Below are positions 16,191-23,349 of a DNA stretch of 64,000 nucleotides, piece by piece. The notes beneath the pieces were generated by a model, which saw only the letters and a program-made list of their open reading frames with translations, made no database searches and was not told the origin of the DNA. The translations under genes were made by a program, and so were the position numbers. How positions within the stretch are numbered: position 1 is the stretch's first letter; every line of letters begins with the position of its first letter. Origin of the DNA: Pseudomonas huaxiensis (GTDB lineage: Bacteria > Pseudomonadota > Gammaproteobacteria > Pseudomonadales > Pseudomonadaceae); the NCBI RefSeq assembly GCF_003231275.1, contig NZ_QKVL01000018.1, positions 60,729-124,728 on the forward strand. The letters are read 5' to 3'.

Positions 16191-17681
16191 AGTCTTTCCC
16201 TTTCTGATCGACGTCCGTCGATTCTGGCAGGCTCGCCAGAGTTTGCCGCAGGGTCTCGTCGACCCGTTTCATCTGATACAGCACTTGCCGCTTGCGGCGC
16301 CTCAGTACCGGCTCCGGTGCGAACCGCTCACAGACTTCCTCAAGCTTTTCACAGGCCAGCATCAGTGCTTCGGCCTGGACGATGCGTGCCACCCCGAGAA
16401 TCTGGTGGGCGATATTCTGCAACGGCAGGGGGTCGCCATGGGTGTCGATTTCCTGCAGCCGTTGCTGGTCTTCCGGGCTGCTGCGCAGCAGCGTTTCCAA
16501 GAGACGGCGCAGTTCTGCGGGACAGTCGCCGATGATCGGTTCGAGGCCCTTGAGATCAAGCAACGCGGGAGGGCTGGTGGCTGGTGGCTGCGTTGACACG
16601 CTGGCGAGGCGCTGGCCAAGGGTGTGCAAGCCGATAGGTTTGAGCAGGCAGTCGCTCATGCCGGCCTGTTCGCAGCGCTCGCGGACTTCCGGCTGGGCGT
16701 TGGCGGTGTAGCCGAGAATCGTCGAGGGCGTCCTGCCTTGTTGCTGTTCCTGCGCACGTACCGCGCGGGTGAACTGGTAGCCGTCCATATGTGGCATGTT
16801 GCAGTCGACGATAAGTACGTCGTAGTGAGCCGACTCGAACATTGCCAGGCCCTGAGCGCCGTTGTCGACGCAGGTGTATTGCACGCCGAGGAATTCCAGT
16901 TGCTGTGCAACCAGCAGGAGGTTGGCCGGGTGGTCGTCGATCACCAGCACGTTGAGGCCGGCAGCGGGCATCGGCGGCACCAACTCCTGGGGCTTGGGCT
17001 CGCAGCACTCCGGCAGGCTGCGCAGTGGCAGGCTGACGCGGATTTCGGTGCCTTCGCCGGGCTTGCTGAACAGGCTCAGCTTGCCGCCCATCATCTCGCA
17101 CAGGCTGCGGCTGATGACCAGGCCAAGGCCGCTGCCGCTGCGGGCTTGCGAGCTGTCGGGTTCGATCTGGGCGAACGGCTGGAACAACCGCTGCTGGTCT
17201 TCCAGGGCGATGCCGACGCCGGTGTCGCAGACCGACAGTTCCAGTTGCAGGTCGTCGCGGTTGCTGTCGCCAGTGGTGGGCAGATTGGAGATGGCGAGAT
17301 CGATCTTGACCTGGCCCCAGGTGGTGAACTTGATGGCGTTGCTGACAAGGTTCGAGAGGATCTGCCTGAAGCGCATGGGGTCGAGCAGTACGTCGCGGTG
17401 CGCGGTGCGGGAGATGGCGAGGGTCAGTTCCAGGCCTTTCTGCCGCGCCATCCCTTCGAAGACCTGGGTGGTGGACTGCACCAGCTCCGCCGGGTCGACG
17501 CGTTCGGGGCTGAGGTTCAGGTGCCCGGACTCAATGCGGGCGATGTCGAGGATATCGCCGATCAGCAATAGCAGGTCCCGCGCGGAATGGTAGGCGACCT
17601 CGATGGCCGGGCGATCCATGGGCTGTCCGTCGGGGCGCTTGAGCGCCAGTTCGAGCATGCCGATCAGGGCAATGATCGGCG
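16189..17681 (-). pseudogene. rocS2: RocS2-like hybrid histidine kinase, 3' fragment
   Basis: About 495 codons of the kinase distal to the insertion, starting at ALIGMLELALKRPDG just after the H-box. It holds the rest of HisKA (LLLLIGDILDIARIESG), HATPase (N box ILSNLVSNAIKFT, DTGVGI, GSGLGLVI), a receiver (VLVIDDHPANLLLVA ... DVLIVDCNMPHMDGY) and an Hpt-like end (NIAHQILGVAR). The phospho-acceptor His is on the other fragment, over 2.6 kb away. The frame is open into the insertion to a TTG at 17739, so a chimeric protein is possible but without a clear ribosome-binding site. Codon use is native Pseudomonas. Confidence 0.9.
17669..17681 (+). repeat. Left direct repeat (attachment-like site) of the element
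   Basis: GCAATGATCGGCG; the counterpart at 20300-20312 differs at positions 4 and 6. The shared ATCGGCG core is 7 bp. It marks the left junction within the kinase H-box codons. Confidence 0.7.
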
Positions 17682-17698
17682 CTTTTTGTAGAAAAAAC

Positions 17699-18715
17699 CT
17701 ATGGCTTAAAATTAGTTTTTTTATTTGGTGGCTGTTCAATTACTGCATTGCTAAAAAACAGTTTTTCAATAGCTGATATATCATTATCCTTGTCATTTTC
17801 TTGCTTTGAATATAGTTCAATGTCTTTTTTCAAGTTTTGTATATCTGACGATGTAAAAAGCAGTTCATAGACGCTTTTAAATGTATTTTTACAATATTCA
17901 TAAAACTTAGGGCTGGATGCTTCAACTTTTTGCTGAATAGATAAAAATACACTCGATTTTTGCATTTGCTTGGTGAATTCATCTACGATGTTTTTCGCTT
18001 TGTTCAAGTTCTCTATGCGTGACTCCAATAAATCCGCCTTTTCTAAAATGGAATTTATCCTATCAATTGCTTCTCTGTTTTTTTCAAAAACAAATTGATC
18101 CTTTTCAAAATGCTCTTTTTTTGTGTTCTCTTTACTTTCCCCTCTCTTAAATCCTATTTTTTTGAAACTCAATTCAGCCTCATCTTGAAGATTTGACCAT
18201 ATTGAATCACTTCCTCTTTTTTGCAAATCTCGGAGTGGTTGTTTTTTAGTTTCAAAATTATAATTCATGAAAATCATTTGGGCGTGATAGTTCATTATAT
18301 ATCGCTTTTGCTCTTCATTGTAATGTCCCTCGTCTGCATGAAAAACCCAGCCCAAACTTTTAAATCCAGTCTTTTCTTCTACACGCTTCGCATAGTCATT
18401 TAGACATTCACGCATATCAGATTGATAATCAAGACTTGTTTCTTTTAAGTCATTAAATTGTGCTTCTGATAATGATAATACACAGTCAAGAAATGTATTG
18501 GCATTTTTTTGAAATTTCTTTCCCTTTTGCGCCTCTGCTAATTTTATTTGGCTTTGATAATCTTTCAGTATGTCATTATTAGAACTAAAATTGTTTTTTG
18601 AAAATCCTTCAATAACATTTTTGTTTTTCAAAAACGAACGCTGAACGTGTCCTATTTCTCCTTTTGCTTGGGAGTCTTTGTAGTATTTAAAATTTGCTGA
18701 TACATAGTTTTTCAT
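17699..18715 (-). CDS. MobV/Pre-like relaxase (plasmid mobilization/recombination protein)
   Basis: 338 residues from ATG 18715. The start MKNYVSANFKYYKDSQAKGE... with H23 and R26 in GHVQR resembles MobV enzymes, where the motif HNxR carries the catalytic His (H22 in pMV158 MobM). A later HADEGH ... NYHAQ segment (about 142-165) resembles the metal-binding histidine motif; its last position is Gln where His is usual. FKRGESKENTKKEH resembles the RG motif. The C-terminal half is Lys/Glu-rich and probably coiled coil. An in-frame ATG at 18772 exists but lies in a palindrome and fits the family less well. The stop codon lies about 20 bp from the left junction. Codon use is AT-rich and foreign. 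Confidence 0.7.
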   Translation of the reverse strand: MKNYVSANFKYYKDSQAKGEIGHVQRSFLKNKNVIEGFSKNNFSSNNDILKDYQSQIKLAEAQKGKKFQKNANTFLDCVLSLSEAQFNDLKETSLDYQSDMRECLNDYAKRVEEKTGFKSLGWVFHADEGHYNEEQKRYIMNYHAQMIFMNYNFETKKQPLRDLQKRGSDSIWSNLQDEAELSFKKIGFKRGESKENTKKEHFEKDQFVFEKNREAIDRINSILEKADLLESRIENLNKAKNIVDEFTKQMQKSSVFLSIQQKVEASSPKFYEYCKNTFKSVYELLFTSSDIQNLKKDIELYSKQENDKDNDISAIEKLFFSNAVIEQPPNKKTNFKP

Positions 18716-18754
18716 TGTTGCTAATTTTGTTCTTAATTTAATGATAGCATTTAC

Positions 18755-18806
18755 TGCTTTAATAAAGCGCATTTAGCGATAAAATTATATGTGCTTTAAT
18801 AAAGCG
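18755..18806. repeat. Palindromic repeats TGCTTTAATAAAGCG, two exact copies
   Basis: 18755-18769 and 18792-18806 are identical, 37 bp apart; a partial third copy (TGCTTTAATA) starts at 18819. Each is nearly self-complementary. They sit directly upstream of mob, where a relaxase operator or oriT is expected. Confidence 0.65.
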
Positions 18807-18850
18807 ATACTTGTGCAGTGCTTTAATAGCAGTGCCTTCAGTTCGAAAGA

Positions 18851-18874
18851 AGTGTTTTAGCCCACTAAAACACT
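18851..18874. repeat. 10-bp perfect hairpin upstream of mob, oriT candidate
   Basis: AGTGTTTTAG-CCCA-CTAAAACACT. It is a perfect stem with a 4-nt loop about 135 bp upstream of the mob start, a plausible oriT or single-strand-origin hairpin. Confidence 0.5.
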
Positions 18875-19038
18875 CTTCGAGTGTGTGGTCCCCTCGCCGG
18901 GTGGCATCTCCGATGGCTCTACGAGGTGTCCTCGCCGGACGGCCCCTACCGGGGGTATCCTCGCCGGATAGGCCAGTCGTCGATAACGATTGATCTCGCT
19001 CCCGCTCGCTCAATCATTCTCAACGACTTTGATATCTT

Positions 19039-19074
19039 GTTCGTCCGTCGCCTATGGCGACTTTTTAGACGAAC
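19039..19074 (+). terminator. Nested terminator-like hairpin in the element
   Basis: The inner stem GTCGCC-TAT-GGCGAC is followed by TTTTT (19047-19066). An outer GTTCGTC/GACGAAC pair encloses it (19039-19074). It may insulate rep from mob-side transcription or end a small antisense RNA. Confidence 0.5.
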
Positions 19075-19153
19075 AATCTTGATGACTGAATCAGATAACA
19101 GAGCATCATCTTTGATGATGCTGGGCAGCGTCGCAGACTATATTTTCCCCCGC

Positions 19154-19225
19154 CGGGGGTTAGGGGGGATTACAAATAACCAACATGTAACTCTGTCCCC
19201 CCAACGCGGGGGTTAGGGGGGGATT
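19154..19225. repeat. G-rich direct repeat, two copies
   Basis: CGGGGGTTAGGGGGGATTA at 19154-19172 recurs at 19207-19225 with one extra G in the second G run. The copies are 53 bp apart. Function is unknown; the G runs could form a quadruplex. Confidence 0.5.
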
Positions 19226-19342
19226 AGCGGAGTTTACAAGCGAAGCGATGTAAGTGACGCAATGACGATTGAAAACAAGTTTTTGAACCCTTAAAAATAA
19301 TAGATATAGAGCATTAGGCAGGCCGTGGCCTTGAAGCAATTT

Positions 19343-19408
19343 AACTACTTGACACGCGTAGCTGAACTACTTGACACGAGTAGCCGAACTACTTGACACA
19401 AGTAACAT
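19343..19408 (+). repeat. Three tandem 22-bp iterons upstream of repL
   Basis: Copies start at 19343, 19365 and 19387, each beginning AACTACTTGACAC, with an exact 22-bp period (two DNA turns). Each unit contains CTACT...AGTAG or a close variant, so it is partly palindromic. This is the expected form of an iteron origin bound by the replication protein encoded about 110 bp downstream. Confidence 0.85.
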
Positions 19409-19485
19409 ATTTAATCAAATATAAGTAGGAAATAAAAATATTAAAATATTTCTCAATTTGCTACTTGTTTTTGATTATTAATATG

Positions 19486-19491
19486 TATAAT
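19486..19491 (+). promoter_or_regulatory. Candidate -10 box of repL
   Basis: TATAAT lies 26 nt before the repL ATG. The -35 is less clear: TTGTTT is 15 bp upstream. It lies between the iterons and the gene. Confidence 0.4.
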
Positions 19492-19517
19492 TAATAGTAT
19501 AACAATCATAATCAGTA

Positions 19518-20129
19518 ATGAGTAAGATAAACAATCAAAAGAAAGTAGTTTATGAGAACAACAAAACCATTGTTAATGACAAGGGCGAGGTTCTTCAAGA
19601 AACAAGTGAAACAGTTTCAAGAATGCCTAATGAGCCGAATTTCGTGAAAATTTACATTGATGGAATAAGTAAAATTTACAACCTATCGAACGGGGAGAAT
19701 TCTTTTTTATTCGAACTATTAAAGCTCGTCAATTACGATAATGAAATTGTTTTAAACAAAGGCATAAAACAAAAAATCGCAGCAAGAATTGGAATAAAAA
19801 GTCAAACCGTAGATAACAACATTTCAAAACTTAAAAAATCAAAGATAATTGTAGAGACTCAATTCAGAGGCATATATATGATCAGTCCAGAAATTTTTGG
19901 AAAAGGAGCCTGGTCAGAAGTTTATAAATATCGTGCAAAATATCAAAAATTATGCATATCTATTGAGATAGACAATGAAACAAAAGACATTAAAAACGCA
20001 AAGATTGACATAAAAAGAGTCGATGATAATGAGAAAATCGAAAAAGCAGCAAAAGAAAAAAACCAAACGACAGATGAATTTATTCACGATTTAGAAAAAA
20101 TTGATATTGACAATATTGACTTTATTTAA
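19518..20129 (+). CDS. repL: RepL-like plasmid replication initiator
   Basis: 203 residues. The core (about 40-150) is a winged-helix region: FLFELLKLVNYDNEIVLNKGIKQKIAARIGIKSQTVDNNISKLKKSKIIVETQFRGIYMISPEIFGKGAW. This is the pattern of RepL proteins from small rolling-circle or related plasmids, including the [Y]-x-[IL]-[NS]-P-E-[IL]-FGKG segment. The N- and C-terminal ends are charged and low-complexity. Three iterons precede it. Codon use is AT-rich and unlike the flanks. No strong Shine-Dalgarno is seen. Alternative: another wHTH plasmid Rep; the replication role is supported by the iterons and the mob neighbour. Confidence 0.75.
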   Translation: MSKINNQKKVVYENNKTIVNDKGEVLQETSETVSRMPNEPNFVKIYIDGISKIYNLSNGENSFLFELLKLVNYDNEIVLNKGIKQKIAARIGIKSQTVDNNISKLKKSKIIVETQFRGIYMISPEIFGKGAWSEVYKYRAKYQKLCISIEIDNETKDIKNAKIDIKRVDDNEKIEKAAKEKNQTTDEFIHDLEKIDIDNIDFI

Positions 20130-20166
20130 ACAGCAACATCAAAAGCTATTTTCTGCGAAGCTGACC

Positions 20167-20188
20167 AGAATCATCGAATGATGATTCT
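20167..20188. repeat. 9-bp hairpin near the right end of the element
   Basis: AGAATCATC-GAAT-GATGATTCT, 38 bp after the repL stop codon and about 110 bp from the right junction. GCGTTGC repeats follow at about 20203-20220. It may act as rep terminator or a structural end. Confidence 0.5.
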
Positions 20189-20299
20189 CTGCAATTTGAT
20201 TCTGCGTTGCGCGTTGCGCGTCTAAAAAGTGCTACGCACGGACGCACAAACCGCACCAGCCTTTGCTTTAACAATTTTCTACTAATTCCCCTGCTGATT

Positions 20300-20312
20300 G
20301 CATTCATCGGCG
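20300..20312 (+). repeat. Right direct repeat (attachment-like site) of the element
   Basis: GCATTCATCGGCG, the reverse complement of the codons for TPMNA of the H-box. It pairs with 17669-17681. Confidence 0.7.
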
Positions 20313-22482
20313 TGCGGATCTCATGGCTCATGGTCGCAAGGAAGGTGCTCTTGGCGCGGCTGGCGGCATCGGCCTGCTCCTTGGCCAGGCGCAGGTCCTG
20401 GACCAGTTGGCGGCGCTCGCTGATGTCCAGCCAGCCGCCAATGATGCCTTTGACTTCGCCGAGGGAGTCGCGGTACGGCAGGATCCAGTGATAGATCGTC
20501 AGTTCAACGTTCTTCATCATCAGGGGCCGGTCGAGGATCAGCGAGCGGCCTTCGTTCATGACCCGCAGGTAGTCGGCCTGGATTTTCCGCGCATCGTCCG
20601 AGCCGCCCAGGGGTGCGTCGTCGATGGGTTTGCCGAGGACATCCTCGGGTCCGGCGCCGAGGGCCTGCAGGTAGCTTTCGTTGCAGGTCTGCAGCAGGCC
20701 GTCGCGGTCGCGGACATAGATTGGATGGGGCGTACCGTTGACCATCGCGCGCATGAATTCGAGTTGGTCGTTGAGTGCGCGTTCAGCGGCCTCGCGCTGT
20801 TTGATCTGGCGGCGCATCCAGGCATTCCAGGCCAGTGACAGCAGCAAGAGAACCAATGTGCCGAGGATCACTTTGAGGATGGTCTGCTGGTAGCTCTGCC
20901 AGTAGGAGTAGGTGTTGCCGCTGTAGGCGCGCCAGCGGCTGTTGATGATGCCCATTTCCTCGGGGACGATGCTGGTCAGTGCCTTGTCGAGGATCGAGGC
21001 GAGTTCGTGGGCATTGCGCGAGGTCGCCAGGGAGAAGGTGGCGGAGGCATCGCTGACTGTGGAGCGGATCACCAGGTCGCGCTGGGTGGTCAGGTTGAAA
21101 TTGGCGTTGATCAGGGCCATGACCATGCCTTCGACCTGACGATGCGCCAGCAATGAAGCGGCCGCGGCGATGTCTTCGGTGGCCACCAACTGGATGTCGG
21201 GGTACAGCTTGCGAATGTTTTCGTTGAGCATATTGCCGCGGGTGACCGCCAGGCGCCGGCCTCGCAGTTGTTCGAGGGTTTGGGGTGCGTCCTTGCCGTC
21301 GCGTGTGACCAGCACGTAGGAATTTTCCAGGTAGGGCCGGCTGATGGTCAGAGTGGCGGCGCGCTCGGGGCTGGATGAAATCGCCGCAATCATGTCGGCA
21401 TGCCCGTGGTTCATCTGATCGATCATGTCGCTGATGCCGCTGCTGCGCCGAACCTCGAACTGCAGCCCGGTACGCAGGCGAATCAGTTCCAGCAGGTCGG
21501 CAGCGATGCCCCGGAGGTTGCCGGATTTGTCGAAGAAGGTCAGTGGCGCGGCATGTTCATCGACGGTTACCCGCACCACCGGATTCTTCGCCAGCCAGCG
21601 TTCTTCTCTGGGCGACAGTTGCAGCTTGCGGTCGGTCAGCAGGATGCTGCTGCCGGCGCTCCAGCGTCGGAAAATGCTGGCGCGGGTGGTGCTGGTGACG
21701 GCTTCCAGGGTCTTGTTGACCAGGGACAGCAGCACGGGATTGCTTTGGTGCACGGCAAAGCCGAAGCCCATGGCTTCGTGCTTGGCGAAGTTGGCCATCT
21801 TGAGGTTCTGCAGGTGGCTTTGATTGAGCAGGTAATGGGTCGACACGGTGTCGCCGAGGAAGACGTCGGCCTGGTCGAAGGCCACTGCATTGAGGGCGTG
21901 ATGGTAGGAACTGTAAGTACGGATGTTGGCGTTGGGGTAGGTCGCGCGGAGATCGGAGAGCGGCAGATAGTGCGCGATCATGCTCAGGCGCAGACCATTG
22001 AGGCCTGTGTCCAGCGGCCGGGTCTCGTTTTCCCGGGTCACCAGCACGGGTTGGTCTTCGGCGTAGGGTTGGGACAGTGCCACCCCCGCAGTTGCCACGT
22101 CGTAGCTGTTGGCGCTGCCTAGCAGATCGATCTCGCCTTCTACCAGGGCTTGCAAGGCCAGGTCGCGATTGGCGTAGCGCTTGATCCTGATCGGCAGTCC
22201 GAGCGTCAGACCCAGCAACCCTGCGTAGTCGGCGGTGAGGCCTTCGTAGTCACGACCGCTGGCAGTCATGTCGAACGGTGGGTAGTCCGGGGCCGAGGTG
22301 CCCAGGACCAGTTCGCGGCGGGTCTGGATCCAGGCTTGCTGGGCCGGTGTCAAGGAAATCCCCAACGGCATCTGGGCGCTTCGACTGAGCAGTTTGTAAT
22401 GGGTCTCGCCGATGTCGTCTGCCATCGTGTGGTTCAGGCAGGCCATGACCAGCAACAGGCCGAGCAGCATGGACTTGAGCAT
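20313..22482 (-). pseudogene. rocS2: RocS2-like hybrid histidine kinase, 5' fragment
   Basis: About 725 native codons: signal peptide (MLKSMLLGLLLVMACLNHTMA), two periplasmic solute-binding domains in tandem (about 45-290 and 300-530, Venus-flytrap BvgS type), one membrane segment (ILKVILGTLVLLLLSLAWNAW), a PAS domain (about 600-690), and HisKA through the H-box MSHEIRTPMNA with the phospho-acceptor His. Reading continues into the insertion for about 50 foreign codons, ending at 20146. The catalytic ATPase, receiver and Hpt parts are on the distal fragment, so this product cannot autophosphorylate alone. It starts 7 bp after rocA2. The synteny yggL-rocS2-rocA2-dgt is as in PAO1. Confidence 0.9.
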
Positions 22483-22489
22483 GGTCGGG

Positions 22490-23116
22490 TCACACCAGTT
22501 CGTTGCGTTTGGCCATTTCGATCAGTTCTACCAATGAACGCGCCTTGAGTTTCTGCATCAGGCGTTTCTTGTAAGTACTGACAGTCTTGTTGCTGAGAAA
22601 CATGCCTTCGGCAATTTCCTTGTTGCTTTTGCCTTGCGCGAACAGTTGAAGAACCATGAGTTCACGATCATTGACCGATTTGAACCGTTCTATTTCTTCC
22701 TCGATTTCAACCTGTTGGCGCAAGGGATAGACCGCCTGGCTGGGGAAGTAGTTATAACCGGAAAGAACCGCTTTCACTGCACTTAACAGTTCGCTCAGGT
22801 CTTCCTGTTTGCAGACATAACCGCAAGCGCCGGAAAGCATGCAACGAATGGCGAAGAGCGCCGGGGACTGTGCTGTCAGCACGAGTATCTTCAGGGGCAG
22901 CGACATGCTGTTGAAGCGCGAAAGGACTTCCAGACCGTCGAGCCGCGGGATGCCGATATCGAGAATGATCAGGTCCGGCGGGCTTTCGCGGACCATCTGC
23001 ATGGCGTCTACACCGTTATCGGACTCCCCGGCGATCCGATAACCCTCGTTCTCCAGCAGCAAGCGCAAGGCCAAGCGTATGACAGGATGGTCATCGACAA
23101 TAAAAACAGAGTGCAT
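22490..23116 (-). CDS. rocA2: RocA2-like response regulator (NarL/FixJ family)
   Basis: 208 residues. The receiver (MHSVFIVDDHPVIRLALRLLLE ... DLIILDIGIPRLDGLEVL, Asp acceptor present) is followed by a LuxR-type HTH (about 145-205, DRELMVLQLFAQGKSNKEIAEGMFLSNKTVSTYKKRLMQKL). I choose ATG 23116 because GGAAG lies 6 nt upstream; ATGs at 23122 and 23140 are less well placed. It is the partner of the adjacent BvgS-type kinase, here broken, so this regulator is probably orphaned or driven by another kinase. RocA2-type regulators act on fimbrial and efflux genes in P. aeruginosa; the targets here are unknown. Confidence 0.9.
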   Translation of the reverse strand: MHSVFIVDDHPVIRLALRLLLENEGYRIAGESDNGVDAMQMVRESPPDLIILDIGIPRLDGLEVLSRFNSMSLPLKILVLTAQSPALFAIRCMLSGACGYVCKQEDLSELLSAVKAVLSGYNYFPSQAVYPLRQQVEIEEEIERFKSVNDRELMVLQLFAQGKSNKEIAEGMFLSNKTVSTYKKRLMQKLKARSLVELIEMAKRNELV

Positions 23117-23301
23117 GCTCATCTTCCAAAAGGGACTCATGTAGAACCGGCACCATAGCCCAGATATGAAGCGCGCACTTAGATAGAGTGGGGTTGAGCT
23201 TTAATATAGGAATTTTCCTACTTTGTATTTTGCTATTTACTACAAAGTTTGTTTTTGAAGTTGCTGGGTTAATTATCGGTTGACCCCAACATCGCCTATT
23301 A

Positions 23302-23348
23302 CCTCACTGCCCGTCCGGCTCGATGACGGGGCCGGACGGGAAGTGAGG
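23302..23348. terminator. Large inverted repeat at the dgt 3' end
   Basis: CCTCACTGCCCGTCCGGC pairs with GCCGGACGGGAAGTGAGG around a short loop. It lies at the 3' side of dgt, but no T-tract follows on either strand, so it may be a stability hairpin rather than a true terminator. Confidence 0.5.
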
Positions 23349-23349
23349 T

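Larger units (their letters stand above)
18716..19517. other. Non-coding control region of the element
   Basis: About 800 bp between the divergent mob and rep genes. It holds two copies of TGCTTTAATAAAGCG, a 10-bp hairpin, three CCTCGCCGG-type repeats (18891-18985), a nested terminator-like hairpin, a 9-bp hairpin at 19102-19122, two copies of a G-rich repeat and three iterons. The mixture of GC-rich repeats in AT-rich surroundings is typical of plasmid origin and transfer regions. No ORF here looks real. Confidence 0.6.
17669..20312. mobile_element. Integrated RepL-MobV plasmid-like element disrupting rocS2
   Basis: A strongly AT-rich block of about 2,631 bp inside a GC-rich kinase gene. 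It encodes a MobV-like relaxase (minus) and a RepL-like replication protein (plus), with iterons and hairpins between them, and no integrase or transposase. The ends are imperfect 13-bp direct repeats, GCAATGATCGGCG (17669-17681) and GCATTCATCGGCG (20300-20312), 11/13 identical with a 7-bp identical core. Recombination between them would rejoin the kinase as RTP-(MN or II)-ALIGM, the canonical H-box spacing. GTAGAAAA at 17688-17695 and its inverse TTTTCTAC at 20275-20282 form subterminal inverted repeats. The donor is probably a low-GC bacterium. Confidence 0.85.

Noticed and set aside
18759..19216. Small ORFs in the control region of the element
   Set aside because: They run through repeats and hairpins and show no protein-like composition.
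17673..20298. Shorter 4-bp direct repeat TGAT at both junctions as a transposon target duplication
   Set aside because: Removing the block at TGAT would give MNAIIALIGM, three residues longer than the canonical H-box. The 13-bp imperfect repeats give the correct length, so they are the better junctions.
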